A DNA stretch of 59,935 nt. Origin: Colwellia sp. Lineage in GTDB: Bacteria; Pseudomonadota; Gammaproteobacteria; Enterobacterales; Alteromonadaceae. Numbering within the stretch: position 1 is the first letter of the stretch; every line of letters begins with the position of its first letter. Of the stretch, positions 15,341-24,481 are shown piece after piece. The position numbers and the translations under genes were made by a program. The notes under the pieces were generated by a model that saw nothing but the letters and a program-made list of their open reading frames with translations, ran no database searches and was not told where the DNA came from. Location of the stretch: the NCBI GenBank assembly GCA_013215655.1, contig JABSOX010000030.1, forward strand, positions 1 through 59,935, in the 5' to 3' direction.

Positions 15341-16750
15341 ATGACGGTAAAACACTTTTTTAAAACGGTTAAATACTTAATAGTATTTGGCTCTATCTTA
15401 ACTTTTAATGCCTCTGCTGATGTTTTAAATGCAGAACAAAAAAAACAAATGGCGTTGTTAGAAACAACAGCTTTGAACTCAGAACTTTCTTATCAAATTG
15501 TTGAATCATTAACAACAGAAGTAGGTCATCGCTTAATGGGTTCTGAAGGTGACAAAAAAGCGATAAAGTGGGCTGTCGCCAAAATGAATGAGTTGGGGTT
15601 TGATAAAGTATGGACAGAAGAAGTCAAAGGAACTTTTTGGCAACGAGGTGATGTCCAAGCAAAAATAATTAGCCCTTATCCACAACCAATATCCGCTATT
15701 GCCCTAGGTGGCAGTATATCGACTAAAAAAGCAGGGCTTACTGCTAATATCGCACACTTTAAAACATTTGCTGATTTAAAGGCTGCTCCAGATAACAGCT
15801 TAAACGGAAAGATAGCCTTTATTTCTTATCGTATGGAGCGTCATATTGATGGTAAAGGTTACGGACCTGCAGTAGGAGCTCGTGTTGGTGGAGCATCCGT
15901 CGCTGCTAAAAAAGGAGCGTCTGCAATAATTATTCGCTCTGTGGGCACAGATAATAATCGTACGGCTCATACGGGGATTATGCGTTATGAGGATGGTATT
16001 AAACAAATTCCTGCGGCGAGTATTTCTAACCCTGATGCGGATATGTTAATCAATCAACTTAACCGAGGTGGCGATGTCAGCTTTTTCTTAAAGCTAATTG
16101 CTCATTCAGATCCTGAAGTTGAGGTTATATCAGCCAATGTTATTGGCGAAATTACCGGTAGTGAATTTCCAAATGAAATTATTTCTATTGGTGCTCACTT
16201 AGATAGCTGGGATGTCGGAACGGGCGCGTTGGATGATGGTTTAGGTATTGGCATCATGTTAGCTGCTGCACATCATATAACTCAATTACCACAAAAACCA
16301 AAACGAACCATTCGTGTTATTTTATTTGCTGCTGAAGAAGTTGGCCTGTTAGGGGCGAAAGAATATATGAATCTTCATAAAGATAATATGAACAATCATA
16401 TTATTGGCGCAGAGTGGGATTATGGTACAGGTAAAATATATAAAATGACCTCTGGCGTTGGTGAAGAAGCTCTACCAGCAATTAAAGAATTGAGTAAATA
16501 TCTACATCCTCTTGGCGTAGAATTATCGTTAGACAACGATGCAAAAGCACAATCAGACATGAGTTTACTCAGTAATGCGGGTATGCCAAGTATGAATTTT
16601 TCGCCGGATGCACTAGCGTATTTTGATTATCACCATACGGAAAATGATACTTTAGACAAAATTAACAGGGATGATATTAAGCAAAATACCGCAATTTATA
16701 CTTTATTTGCTTATTTTGCAGCTCAATCTGGAATTGATTTTAGGAAGTAG
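15341..16750 (+). CDS. Secreted M28-family metallopeptidase (carboxypeptidase Q-like)
   Basis: 469 residues. I chose ATG at 15341 (AAGGA 7 bases upstream) over the adjacent TTG at 15338. A signal peptide (about 1-25, ending NASA) directs export. A protease-associated (PA) insert lies at about 125-265. The M28 zinc-aminopeptidase core follows: AHLDSWDVGTGALDDG with His at about 286 and the bridging Asp at about 298, FAAEEVGLLG with the catalytic Glu pair, and FDYHHTENDT with a C-terminal His ligand. The two-zinc site appears complete. Relatives hydrolyse dipeptides or trim N-terminal residues, consistent with peptide scavenging by a marine heterotroph. It is a single gene convergent with the HD-GYP gene. 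Confidence 0.9.
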   Translation: MTVKHFFKTVKYLIVFGSILTFNASADVLNAEQKKQMALLETTALNSELSYQIVESLTTEVGHRLMGSEGDKKAIKWAVAKMNELGFDKVWTEEVKGTFWQRGDVQAKIISPYPQPISAIALGGSISTKKAGLTANIAHFKTFADLKAAPDNSLNGKIAFISYRMERHIDGKGYGPAVGARVGGASVAAKKGASAIIIRSVGTDNNRTAHTGIMRYEDGIKQIPAASISNPDADMLINQLNRGGDVSFFLKLIAHSDPEVEVISANVIGEITGSEFPNEIISIGAHLDSWDVGTGALDDGLGIGIMLAAAHHITQLPQKPKRTIRVILFAAEEVGLLGAKEYMNLHKDNMNNHIIGAEWDYGTGKIYKMTSGVGEEALPAIKELSKYLHPLGVELSLDNDAKAQSDMSLLSNAGMPSMNFSPDALAYFDYHHTENDTLDKINRDDIKQNTAIYTLFAYFAAQSGIDFRK

Positions 16751-16784
16751 AATTGCTCTGCTTATGATGAGTGCTCTATCTCCA

Positions 16785-17969
16785 TTATCCCTCCATTAGT
16801 AAGAATTCGATGATTTTGTTCATATCTAAATCAAAATCATCGGCTCTGACCCCTTTTACAATGAAATCATCATCGTCAGATAAGTCGATATCTTTAGCCA
16901 TTTCATAATGATTTTTTTCTGCGTCGTAAAATGTTCTTACCCTAGGTTTTGTGGGGTTTCCTTGATTCTTGCGTTCAACAATTGCTAGTTTATTTGAACT
17001 AAGCTCAACTAAAGAGCCCACTGGGTATACCCCCATACATTTAATAAATTGATCAACTAAAGAAATGTCGAGATGGTTTTGTTGGGCAAGCCTTCTTAAA
17101 ATGCTAAACGACTTAACATGACTGTAACCGTCTTTGTAGCAGCGGTTGGCTGTTAGTGCGTCAAAAATATCGCAAATGGCAATCATGCGACCATATTGGG
17201 TAATATTTTCCCCTTTAATTTTTAGAGGGTAGCCCGTGCCATCTAATTTTTCATGATGAAGAGCTGCCACTTCTAGACTAAGTTCCGCAACATCAGGTGT
17301 ACGTTTAATAATATCTATTGAGTGAGCTGCATGTGATTTCATCACCTCAAATTCGCTTTTAGTTAGCTTGCCGGGTTTATTTAATATTTTATCGGGGACC
17401 ATTATTTTACCGACATCATGTAAAAAAGCGCCGACAGAGAGTAATTGAATAATTTGTTTGTCAATTTTTAAAAATCGGGCGAAAATTGTCATTAACACAG
17501 AAACAGAAACAGAATGTTCTAATAGATATTCATTTTTTTTACGAATATTAATGACACAAGCTAAGGCATCTGGATTTTTGAAAATGGTTTCTATGGTTTT
17601 ATTGGTAACATCAATAACAGGGGTTAAATTTAACTCTTTACCTAGTAATGCATCTTCGAAAATTTTTCTTTGAATATTTTTTGCTTCATTGAAGAGTTTC
17701 TTTGCTTTAGTAACGGATAAAATAACTGGGCGATTAGTATCATCGGAAAGTACTTTTTTAGGTGGTTCTTCTATTATGTCAGCATTGTTGGTTAACGTTT
17801 TACTGGTATCAATAAGTAATGTCTCAACACCTTTGTTGAGCAGATTTTTTATTATCTTTTCATTTTTTATATGACTAGCGTTGGTTAAATTGAAATTGCC
17901 TTGTTGTTTAACAATATCAACAACAAAATGACCGACTATTAATTCGTTAATGTTAATTTCTATGATCAT
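16785..17969 (-). CDS. HD-GYP c-di-GMP phosphodiesterase with N-terminal DUF3391
   Basis: 394 residues. The N-terminal region (about 1-130) resembles DUF3391, common in front of HD-GYP domains. The HD-GYP domain (about 140-330) has a full set of metal-ligand motifs: H152, HDVGK with H184-D185, KSH with H213, HHE at 238-240, and GTGYP at 244-248. It should therefore hydrolyse c-di-GMP, probably to GMP. A C-terminal extension (about 330-394) is acidic. It lies 116 bases downstream of a diguanylate cyclase gene on the same strand, so the two opposing enzymes may share a transcript. Confidence 0.92.
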   Translation of the reverse strand: MIIEININELIVGHFVVDIVKQQGNFNLTNASHIKNEKIIKNLLNKGVETLLIDTSKTLTNNADIIEEPPKKVLSDDTNRPVILSVTKAKKLFNEAKNIQRKIFEDALLGKELNLTPVIDVTNKTIETIFKNPDALACVINIRKKNEYLLEHSVSVSVLMTIFARFLKIDKQIIQLLSVGAFLHDVGKIMVPDKILNKPGKLTKSEFEVMKSHAAHSIDIIKRTPDVAELSLEVAALHHEKLDGTGYPLKIKGENITQYGRMIAICDIFDALTANRCYKDGYSHVKSFSILRRLAQQNHLDISLVDQFIKCMGVYPVGSLVELSSNKLAIVERKNQGNPTKPRVRTFYDAEKNHYEMAKDIDLSDDDDFIVKGVRADDFDLDMNKIIEFLLMEG

Positions 17970-18085
17970 TAAAAGATTGACTCATTATTTGTTAATGCAT
18001 ATTTTTCTGTAATACTATCTAGCTTAAGTGTAATACAAAAACTACATTCTTCATTATTAGAGGAAGCATTAGTCGTTTATCTTTT

Positions 18086-19099
18086 TTACGCTTTTATTGA
18101 TAATTCATCTTTCTGTTTATAGAGGTGCTGATCAGCCCTTTTAAGCAATTCATCCATATTAATATTACCTTCACATTGTGCAGCTCCGCAGCTGATCGTG
18201 ATTGGTATAAGTTTACCTTGATATGGCATTTGGTTATTAATAAAGAATTGGCACAAACGTTTTGAAGCGGCTAATGCTTCCTCATAGGTTTGACTTGCTA
18301 AGGTGATAACAAATTCATCGCCTGCATATCTAAAGCATCGGTCGTTTTCACGTATCAATTCTTGTAATTGGCTGGCAACATAACTTAATACTTTGTCTCC
18401 ACAATCATGGCCATAAGTATCATTAATATACTTAAACTTATTACAATCAATAAATAATAATGAAAAAGGTACACCGTATCGTCGATGACGAATCAGCTCT
18501 TCATTAATAGTTGTTTCCATTAATCGTCGATTAGCAACGCCAGTTAGACGATCATAATTTGCCATGTATTCTAATTGCTCTCTGATCAATACATTGGAAA
18601 GACATAAACTGATCTTTATTGCTAACTGTTCTAAATGGTATGTGCCTAACTGCGGATGAAAACGTTTTTTATCGTTATCAGTAAATAACAAACTGCCAAA
18701 CAGTTTATTTTCTAAGGTCAGTGGTGTTAATGCTGCCGACTGTGTTTTGGCTAACAGGCTCTTAGGAATAATTGTCGCAAGTTGCTTAAGGTCGTTGGTA
18801 AGAAAAGGTTTATTGTCGGTATGATAAATACTTAGTTGTTGCTGAGAAATTCGTCGAGTATTTTGTTTATGCCAATTGGATTGTAAATTACCATTTAATA
18901 AGTAACTCAGTGGGGTTGGCTCGACCAGTAATAAATGGATACCCGTTAAATTAAATTTATCTTTAATTGATTCAAGTAAGTGTTTTAGTAGCTCATGGCT
19001 GGACTGACAGGACAAAACCTCAGTTTCTATTGCAAACAATTTTTTTGCAATCGACTCATTAATTCTTGAGTTTTCAATTAACTGGTTTAAATCTGACAT
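18086..19099 (-). CDS. GAF-GGDEF diguanylate cyclase (AGDEF variant)
   Basis: 337 residues. A GAF-like sensory domain (about 20-172) precedes a GGDEF domain (about 175-335). The active-site motif is AGDEF (259-263) instead of GGDEF. An inhibitory I-site, R250-E-N-D253, lies at the standard position five residues upstream. YDRLTGVANRR and DCNKFKYINDTYGHDCGD are typical of active cyclases. An AGDEF enzyme of Vibrio cholerae (VCA0965) has been reported active, so activity is likely. No membrane segment is visible, so it is cytosolic and probably tuned by a small ligand or redox state through GAF. It is followed by the HD-GYP gene. Confidence 0.92.
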   Translation of the reverse strand: MSDLNQLIENSRINESIAKKLFAIETEVLSCQSSHELLKHLLESIKDKFNLTGIHLLLVEPTPLSYLLNGNLQSNWHKQNTRRISQQQLSIYHTDNKPFLTNDLKQLATIIPKSLLAKTQSAALTPLTLENKLFGSLLFTDNDKKRFHPQLGTYHLEQLAIKISLCLSNVLIREQLEYMANYDRLTGVANRRLMETTINEELIRHRRYGVPFSLLFIDCNKFKYINDTYGHDCGDKVLSYVASQLQELIRENDRCFRYAGDEFVITLASQTYEEALAASKRLCQFFINNQMPYQGKLIPITISCGAAQCEGNINMDELLKRADQHLYKQKDELSIKA

Positions 19100-19264
19100 G
19101 TACTACCTTCGCGTTAAAAGCTAACTCATTGTTATATTTTCTGTCCGGTAGTGCAAGTATTTAACAACAGTCTCTCTGGTATTAAAATTGCTTAATTATT
19201 AATAATGTAAACATTGTTGTGTTATTGACATTAAGTGAGCAAATTGTTAATTCATTTTATCTGA

Positions 19265-19291
19265 TTAATTTTTTTCAATTGATGCCGATAA
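19265..19291 (+). promoter_or_regulatory. Sigma-28 (FliA) promoter of motX
   Basis: TTAATTTT (19265-19272), 11 bases, then GCCGATAA (19284-19291). The -10 box is a perfect match to the flagellar sigma-28 consensus and the -35 matches 6 of 8, with exactly the standard 11-base spacing. It lies 45 bases before the motX start codon. Late flagellar genes are the usual targets of this sigma factor. Confidence 0.8.
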
Positions 19292-19336
19292 CTAAGTCGT
19301 ACCTTTTTAAACTTTAATTTATAGTCAGGTTGTTTT

Positions 19337-19954
19337 ATGCGTTTGATAATTACCTTATGTTCAATTGTTTTATTTTTTATTCCTGTTGCTAATGGTCAGA
19401 CATTACAAGCTGTTCAAATTTATACAGACAATCAGCTGTTGGATTTAATTAAGGAAAACAAACATTTAAGCCAGGTTGTTCTTGACCAGTGTCAGTTGGT
19501 TCAAGATATTGAAGCGCGCGCAAGTAAATCAAAAATGCCCTCCTACCAGTTTTTATGGGGAGATATGTTGGCCTATGGTGTTTGTGTAAAAACAGATTTA
19601 TTGCTTGGTTTGTATTATATGGAGCAAGCGGCAGATCAAGGTTTGTCTGAAGCGATTGAACAATTAGGTCGTTATCACCATATTGGCAAGTTTATGCAAC
19701 CAGATATTAGTAAGGCAATTATTTACCTCAAAGAAGCGGCAAGTTTAAAAAACTTGAAAGCGCAAATACGTTTAGCGCAAATGTATAATCAAGGCCATGG
19801 TAGTCCACTTGATTATCCTGAGCTATATTCTCAATTACATCATTCGGTAACCAATGATAAAAAAAAGCATAAACAAATCTCAAAATTGTTAAGTCAATTA
19901 GCGGAAAAAATGCCTGAACGTATCGTCTTAGCAGCAAAGAAAACAGCTTATTAA
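19337..19954 (+). CDS. motX: Sodium-driven flagellar stator accessory protein MotX
   Basis: 205 residues with a signal peptide (about 1-20, ending VANG) and Sel1-like helical repeats (about 70-170). Motifs close to Vibrio MotX as I recall it include DNQLLDLIKENKHL, CQLVQDIEARA, FLWGDMLAYGVCV, GLYYMEQAADQGL and the GSPLDY stretch. MotX is periplasmic, part of the T-ring that anchors PomA/PomB-type Na+ stators to polar flagellar motors. The two conserved cysteines near residues 53 and 82 may pair. A sigma-28 promoter lies directly upstream, and rnr-rlmB follow as in Vibrio. The motY and pomAB partners are not in the window. Confidence 0.93.
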   Translation: MRLIITLCSIVLFFIPVANGQTLQAVQIYTDNQLLDLIKENKHLSQVVLDQCQLVQDIEARASKSKMPSYQFLWGDMLAYGVCVKTDLLLGLYYMEQAADQGLSEAIEQLGRYHHIGKFMQPDISKAIIYLKEAASLKNLKAQIRLAQMYNQGHGSPLDYPELYSQLHHSVTNDKKKHKQISKLLSQLAEKMPERIVLAAKKTAY

Positions 19955-20039
19955 TTTATACTTTTGAGACGTAAGTGTTTTTTGAAACATGAATCTTGAA
20001 GTTGCTTGGGTATAGGTACCAGCTTTGTAACGCTATGAA

Positions 20040-20068
20040 TTCGCTTCTTGGTGCCAATAACGTATAAT
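20040..20068 (+). promoter_or_regulatory. Promoter candidate for rnr
   Basis: A perfect -10 hexamer TATAAT (20063-20068) lies 28 bases before a GTG start. A weak -35 (TTCGCT, about 20040) sits 17 bases upstream. Transcription would start near 20075. That is downstream of the TTG at 20048, which argues that the longer reading from that TTG is not the real protein. Confidence 0.5.
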
Positions 20069-20095
20069 ATAAAAAAATCCCACAGACCCTTACTT

Positions 20096-22543
20096 GTGAC
20101 ATTTAAAGACCCCCATTCAAAGCGTGAAGCTAAAAAGTACGAAAAACCTATTGCTAGTCGTGAGTTATTGCTCTCAATCATTGAAAAAGAATCACCTCCA
20201 CCTAGTTTTAGTGCACTGAGTAAATTACTCAAATACACCGATGAAAATGCCTTAATAGGTTTGAAACGTCGACTCCGTGCCATGGAAAACAGCGGACAGC
20301 TCATTTTTAATAAATTTAAGCAATATGCAATTCCTCCTAAAAATAGCACGTTAACGGGTCGTGTCATTGGTCACCGTGATGGTTTTGGCTTTTTAACGCC
20401 TGATTGCGCTCCTGGAGAAAAACCGGGAAAAGACTTCTTTATATCATCGTATGAAATGAAACGTGTATTTCATGGAGACATTGTTGAAGTTATTCTTGTT
20501 GATCGTACCGACAGAAAAGGTCGTAAAGAAGTAAAAATACTTGATGTCATTGAACCTCGAAAAGCACCCGTTGTTGGTCGGTTTTATGTTGATCATCATA
20601 TTGCTTGTGTGGTGCCTGATGATGCCAGAATTAAGCAAGATATTTTAATTAAACCAGATGAAATGAAAGGTGCTCGCCACGGTCAAATGGTTGTTGTTGA
20701 AGTGCTACATCGTCCTTCTAAACGTACTAATGCTGTTGGTAGAGTCATTGAAGTATTAGGTGAACATTTAGCGCCGGGTATGGAAATTGAAATAGCATTA
20801 CGGGCACACGATTTACCACATCAATTTTCTGCTGAATTAATGGAAGAAGTAAGTTCTTTAGCGGATGAAGTTGAAGAAAGCTCTTTAAAAGACCGAATCG
20901 ATTTACGGCAATTACCGTTAGTGACTATAGATGGTGAAGACGCACGAGATTTTGATGATGCTGTTTACTGTGAACCTAAAAAGGGTGGCGGTTGGCGGTT
21001 ATGGGTGGCTATTGCTGATGTCAGTTATTATGTTCGAACGGATACCGCATTAGATGAAGAAGCTATTTCTCGTGGCAATTCTGTATACTTCCCAAGTCAA
21101 GTCATTCCAATGTTACCTGAAAAGTTATCAAATGGATTATGTTCGCTAAACCCTGATGTTGACCGTTTATGTATGGTTTGTGAAATGACCATCAGTGCTG
21201 CTGGTAAATTGTCTGGTAGCAAGTTTTATTCAGCAGTAATGCGTTCTAAAGCACGCTTTACTTACACTAAAGTCGCCAAAATATTATCCGCAGAAGACTC
21301 TGTTGAAAAAGCAGCGTTACGTGAACAATACCAACCATTGGTGGGTGATCTTGAAAACCTTTATCAAATGTATTTAGCTTTGATGACGGCTCGAACAAAT
21401 CGTGGTGCAATTGCCTTTGAAACCGAAGAGCCATGTTTCATTTTTAATAGTGACAAAAAAATAGAAACCATTGAACCGCTTATTCGTAATGATGCTCATA
21501 AAATCATTGAAGAATGTATGATCTCAGCGAATGTTGCTACGGCTAAATTTATTGAAAAACATAAAAAACCGGGGCTTTTTCGTGTACACGATAAACCCAA
21601 TGAAGATAAGTATAAAAACTTTGTTACTTATTTAAGTGAGCTTGGTATTGAACTCCCTACTCGTGAACAGCCAGAGCCTGCAGATTATGGTTATATTTTA
21701 ACGCAAGTCGCTGGGCGTCCTGATCGAGAGCTTATTCAAACCATGTTATTACGTTCGATGAGGCAAGCCGTTTATCAAAGCGATAATATGGGTCACTTTG
21801 GTTTAGCGCTAGAATCTTATAGTCATTTTACTTCACCTATTCGTCGTTACCCTGATCTTATTGTTCATCGTGTGATCAAGGCTATTTTAAACGAACAGGC
21901 GATTAAACAGAAAACTCAAAGCGCAGCGAATGATGGCTATTTTGAATACTCTCCTGAAGCAGTCATTGAGCTTGGTGAACATTGCTCGATGACTGAGCGT
22001 CGCGCTGATGAAGCCACCCGTGACGTAGCTGACTGGCTTAAATGTGAATTTATGCAAGACCATGTTGGTGATACTTTCTCAGGAGTCATTTCAACGGTGA
22101 CAAACTTTGGCATGTTTGTACGTTTAGCTAATTTACATATCGAAGGACTTATCCATATCACTTCGTTGGGCCGAGATTTTTATCACTTTGATGATATTCG
22201 AATGAGTCTAACAGGTGAAAATACAGGGACAAAATTTCATGTTGGTGATGTTGTTGAAGTTAAAGTTGCCGCAGTTAATTTAGACGATAAAAAAATAGAT
22301 TTGGTTTTATCTAGCGATAATGCTGTTCTTAGCGGAGCTAAACCTTTGAAAGGTAAAGCGCGTACTAAAACGACTCGTAAAAGTACCAAACAAGCATTAG
22401 AACAAGAGAGAATTGCTAATAAAGGTAGTAAAAATCAAAATAAAAAGAAAAGTAAAACTAAGAAAGATGAAAAATCAAAAGTAAAAAAACGTAGCGCAAG
22501 AAAAAAACGCCCCGGCAAAAATGCGCGTAAAACGGCAACGTAA
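20096..22543 (+). CDS. rnr: Ribonuclease R
   Basis: 815 residues from GTG at 20096, giving MTFKDPHSKREAKKYEKP, which fits the E. coli RNase R N-terminus. The frame is open back to a TTG at 20048, but the probable promoter lies between the two. Domains in order are a winged-helix region (about 20-70), cold-shock domains (LTGRVIGHRDGFGFL at about 82), the RNB catalytic domain with DARDFDDA at about 282-289 carrying the Mg-binding Asp cluster, an S1 domain (about 660-745), and a very Lys/Arg-rich tail (about 750-815). RNase R degrades structured RNA from the 3' end, and in E. coli is induced by cold and stress. A half REP separates it from rlmB. Confidence 0.95.
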   Translation: MTFKDPHSKREAKKYEKPIASRELLLSIIEKESPPPSFSALSKLLKYTDENALIGLKRRLRAMENSGQLIFNKFKQYAIPPKNSTLTGRVIGHRDGFGFLTPDCAPGEKPGKDFFISSYEMKRVFHGDIVEVILVDRTDRKGRKEVKILDVIEPRKAPVVGRFYVDHHIACVVPDDARIKQDILIKPDEMKGARHGQMVVVEVLHRPSKRTNAVGRVIEVLGEHLAPGMEIEIALRAHDLPHQFSAELMEEVSSLADEVEESSLKDRIDLRQLPLVTIDGEDARDFDDAVYCEPKKGGGWRLWVAIADVSYYVRTDTALDEEAISRGNSVYFPSQVIPMLPEKLSNGLCSLNPDVDRLCMVCEMTISAAGKLSGSKFYSAVMRSKARFTYTKVAKILSAEDSVEKAALREQYQPLVGDLENLYQMYLALMTARTNRGAIAFETEEPCFIFNSDKKIETIEPLIRNDAHKIIEECMISANVATAKFIEKHKKPGLFRVHDKPNEDKYKNFVTYLSELGIELPTREQPEPADYGYILTQVAGRPDRELIQTMLLRSMRQAVYQSDNMGHFGLALESYSHFTSPIRRYPDLIVHRVIKAILNEQAIKQKTQSAANDGYFEYSPEAVIELGEHCSMTERRADEATRDVADWLKCEFMQDHVGDTFSGVISTVTNFGMFVRLANLHIEGLIHITSLGRDFYHFDDIRMSLTGENTGTKFHVGDVVEVKVAAVNLDDKKIDLVLSSDNAVLSGAKPLKGKARTKTTRKSTKQALEQERIANKGSKNQNKKKSKTKKDEKSKVKKRSARKKRPGKNARKTAT

Positions 22544-22562
22544 TATAGTTAAAAAATATCTA

Positions 22563-22598
22563 TGTAGGTCGACATGAACGAAGTGAAGCTCGGCAAAA
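22563..22598 (-). repeat. Half REP element between rnr and rlmB
   Basis: GTAG (22564-22567) is followed by GTCGA and closes with TCGGC (22590-22594), a 5 bp stem with one wobble. Between them the sequence reads like the reverse complement of the right half of the 79 bp elements. It is a lone right-type REP in the orientation opposite to the element at 3674. Confidence 0.7.
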
Positions 22599-22631
22599 CA
22601 AATAAAATAAAGAAATTGAAAAGAGATAATA

Positions 22632-23387
22632 ATGGCAAAACATGACGAATTAGTCTTTGGAATTCATGCAATAAATGAATTATTAAAACGAGCGCCTGAG
22701 CGTTTTATCGAGCTTTTTTTATTGAAAGGTCGTGATGATGAACGGATGAAGTCAATTATTAATTTATCGAGAAAATATGGGATTTCTACACAACTGGTTA
22801 ATCGTAAAGTGCTTGATGAAAAAAGCGACGACGAGCAACACCAAGGTGTTGTTGCTCGTATTACTCAAGGAAAGACTTATACCGAAAATGATATCGACGA
22901 TATTCTTGACCAAGCTAAGCAGCATGAAAACCCTCCCTTTTTATTAATACTAGACGGTGTTACCGACCCTCATAATTTAGGTGCCTGTTTACGTAATGCT
23001 GATGCTGCAGGCGTTCAGGCGATTATTGTACCAAAAGATAATGCTGCACGCTTAACCGCTACGGTACGTAAAGTAGCTGTAGGTGCTGCGGAAACTGTAC
23101 CTTTAGTGCAAGTAACAAACTTAGTGCGCACAATGAAGCAATTGCAAGAACGTGGTGTGTGGATTGTTGGTACGGCAGGAGAAACAGATACTTGCCTTTA
23201 TGATGTTAAGTTGTCGGGACCTATGGCCTTGGTGATGGGGGCAGAAGGTAAAGGTATGCGTCGGCTAACGCGCGAAAACTGTGATGAACTAGTAAAATTA
23301 CCTATGCTTGGTGGTGTTTCTAGTTTAAATGTATCTGTCGCAACGGGTATCTGTTTATTTGAGATTGTCAGGCAGCGTTTAGTTTAA
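22632..23387 (+). CDS. rlmB: 23S rRNA (guanosine-2'-O-)-methyltransferase RlmB
   Basis: 251 residues, a SPOUT/TrmH-family methyltransferase that methylates the 2'-OH of G2251 in the 23S peptidyl-transferase loop. An N-terminal substrate-binding domain (about 1-75) is followed by the SPOUT core. Motif 1 is [19 protein letters not shown], motif 2 is [13 protein letters not shown], and motif 3 is [18 protein letters not shown], which forms the trefoil-knot SAM site. All are intact. AAGAGA lies 8 bases before the ATG. The rnr-rlmB order is conserved from E. coli. It converges on the binding-protein gene 55 bases away. Confidence 0.95.
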   Translation: MAKHDELVFGIHAINELLKRAPERFIELFLLKGRDDERMKSIINLSRKYGISTQLVNRKVLDEKSDDEQHQGVVARITQGKTYTENDIDDILDQAKQHENPPFLLILDGVTDPHNLGACLRNADAAGVQAIIVPKDNAARLTATVRKVAVGAAETVPLVQVTNLVRTMKQLQERGVWIVGTAGETDTCLYDVKLSGPMALVMGAEGKGMRRLTRENCDELVKLPMLGGVSSLNVSVATGICLFEIVRQRLV

Positions 23388-23442
23388 TAAATCTGCTTCA
23401 TGGCGTTATTACCGGATTAATTCCCGCTTATCTCTGGGGCGT

Positions 23443-24315
23443 TTATTGATAGAGTTGAATCCATAAATTACTGTCATTAATTGGCGTCAACTCGGGTAGG
23501 TCATTATTAAATAAGTGGATGTATTGCTTATCTTTCCATTGGCTTAATGGAAAGAGTTGCTTGGTTACTATATGGCGGGCCATTAATGCTTGTAAACTAC
23601 CATCAGCATTTGCTTGCCTGAAACCATATTCAATTTGTTTAGCAAGTTCTGGGTTATCTCTATTTACAAAGTAATACATTGGGAAGTCATATTGTAATAT
23701 AACATCGTCAAACATCATTAAATCGGGATAAAGTTGCTGAGCTGATAGCAGTTCAGCGTAACCTTCAAAAATCGATCTTGGAAAATAATCACACCGACCT
23801 TGGTTTAACATCTTAAACATTGAATCAAATCGTACGACACGAGCAACTTGAAAATCATTATCCTCTAATATCTCAGAGTCTGGCCAATGCTCTCCCTGAC
23901 AAGCAATAAGAGCCTGTAACTCTTTTTTATTAATACCCACAAATTTTTCATAATTTGACTTGTGAATTAAAAAAACTCGGTAGCCAAGTAAACCTTTAAA
24001 TAAAGGAATACGAATAGGTAATAAATCTTCTTCTCTTTGAGTATTGGTACCAGACCAAAATACATCGATAACATTGTCGCTCAGTAATCTTAACGTTCTC
24101 CCATGAGTTATTTCCCCTTCACCTAATACTTGTACCGCTTTGGCGGGATACTTTTGTGTACTTTTGATAAGGGTTAGAGTCAGTAACTCAATAAAATAAC
24201 CGTGACTTACATCTTCAATGGATTGAGCGGCGAGTACCTTGATGGTATTAGACATAGCGGGGCAAGTTAGTATTAAACTAATTAATAAGGTGATAGTGGT
24301 AAGTCTACGTTCCAT
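23443..24315 (-). CDS. Orphan periplasmic solute-binding-like protein (copy 2)
   Basis: 290 residues with a signal peptide (about 1-22). It is a paralogue of the protein at 6322-7179: both have GLLGYR or GLMGYR followed by F(L)I, WPDSEIL, a K-M-L-x(3)-R segment and DYFPR, in the same order and spacing. The fold is probably type-2 periplasmic binding (SBP_bac_3-like). No transporter genes accompany it. It is divergent from another orphan binding protein (24482-25573). The ligand is unknown. Proteins of this kind are common in Shewanella and Colwellia relatives (from memory), usually with no assigned role. Confidence 0.8.
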   Translation of the reverse strand: MERRLTTITLLISLILTCPAMSNTIKVLAAQSIEDVSHGYFIELLTLTLIKSTQKYPAKAVQVLGEGEITHGRTLRLLSDNVIDVFWSGTNTQREEDLLPIRIPLFKGLLGYRVFLIHKSNYEKFVGINKKELQALIACQGEHWPDSEILEDNDFQVARVVRFDSMFKMLNQGRCDYFPRSIFEGYAELLSAQQLYPDLMMFDDVILQYDFPMYYFVNRDNPELAKQIEYGFRQANADGSLQALMARHIVTKQLFPLSQWKDKQYIHLFNNDLPELTPINDSNLWIQLYQ

Positions 24316-24481
24316 AAATAGCTTTAATGATTACCTTAACTTAAAAATAGCAGTGTCATTTTATTGTGCAAGTTACACGATTTTTTGTTGTAACATTTTT
24401 TCTTTCGCGATTAGCGTCTATGCTGATAAATAAGAAGTTTTTATAATACTAAGAATATATTTATTTTAAGTCGAATTACTG

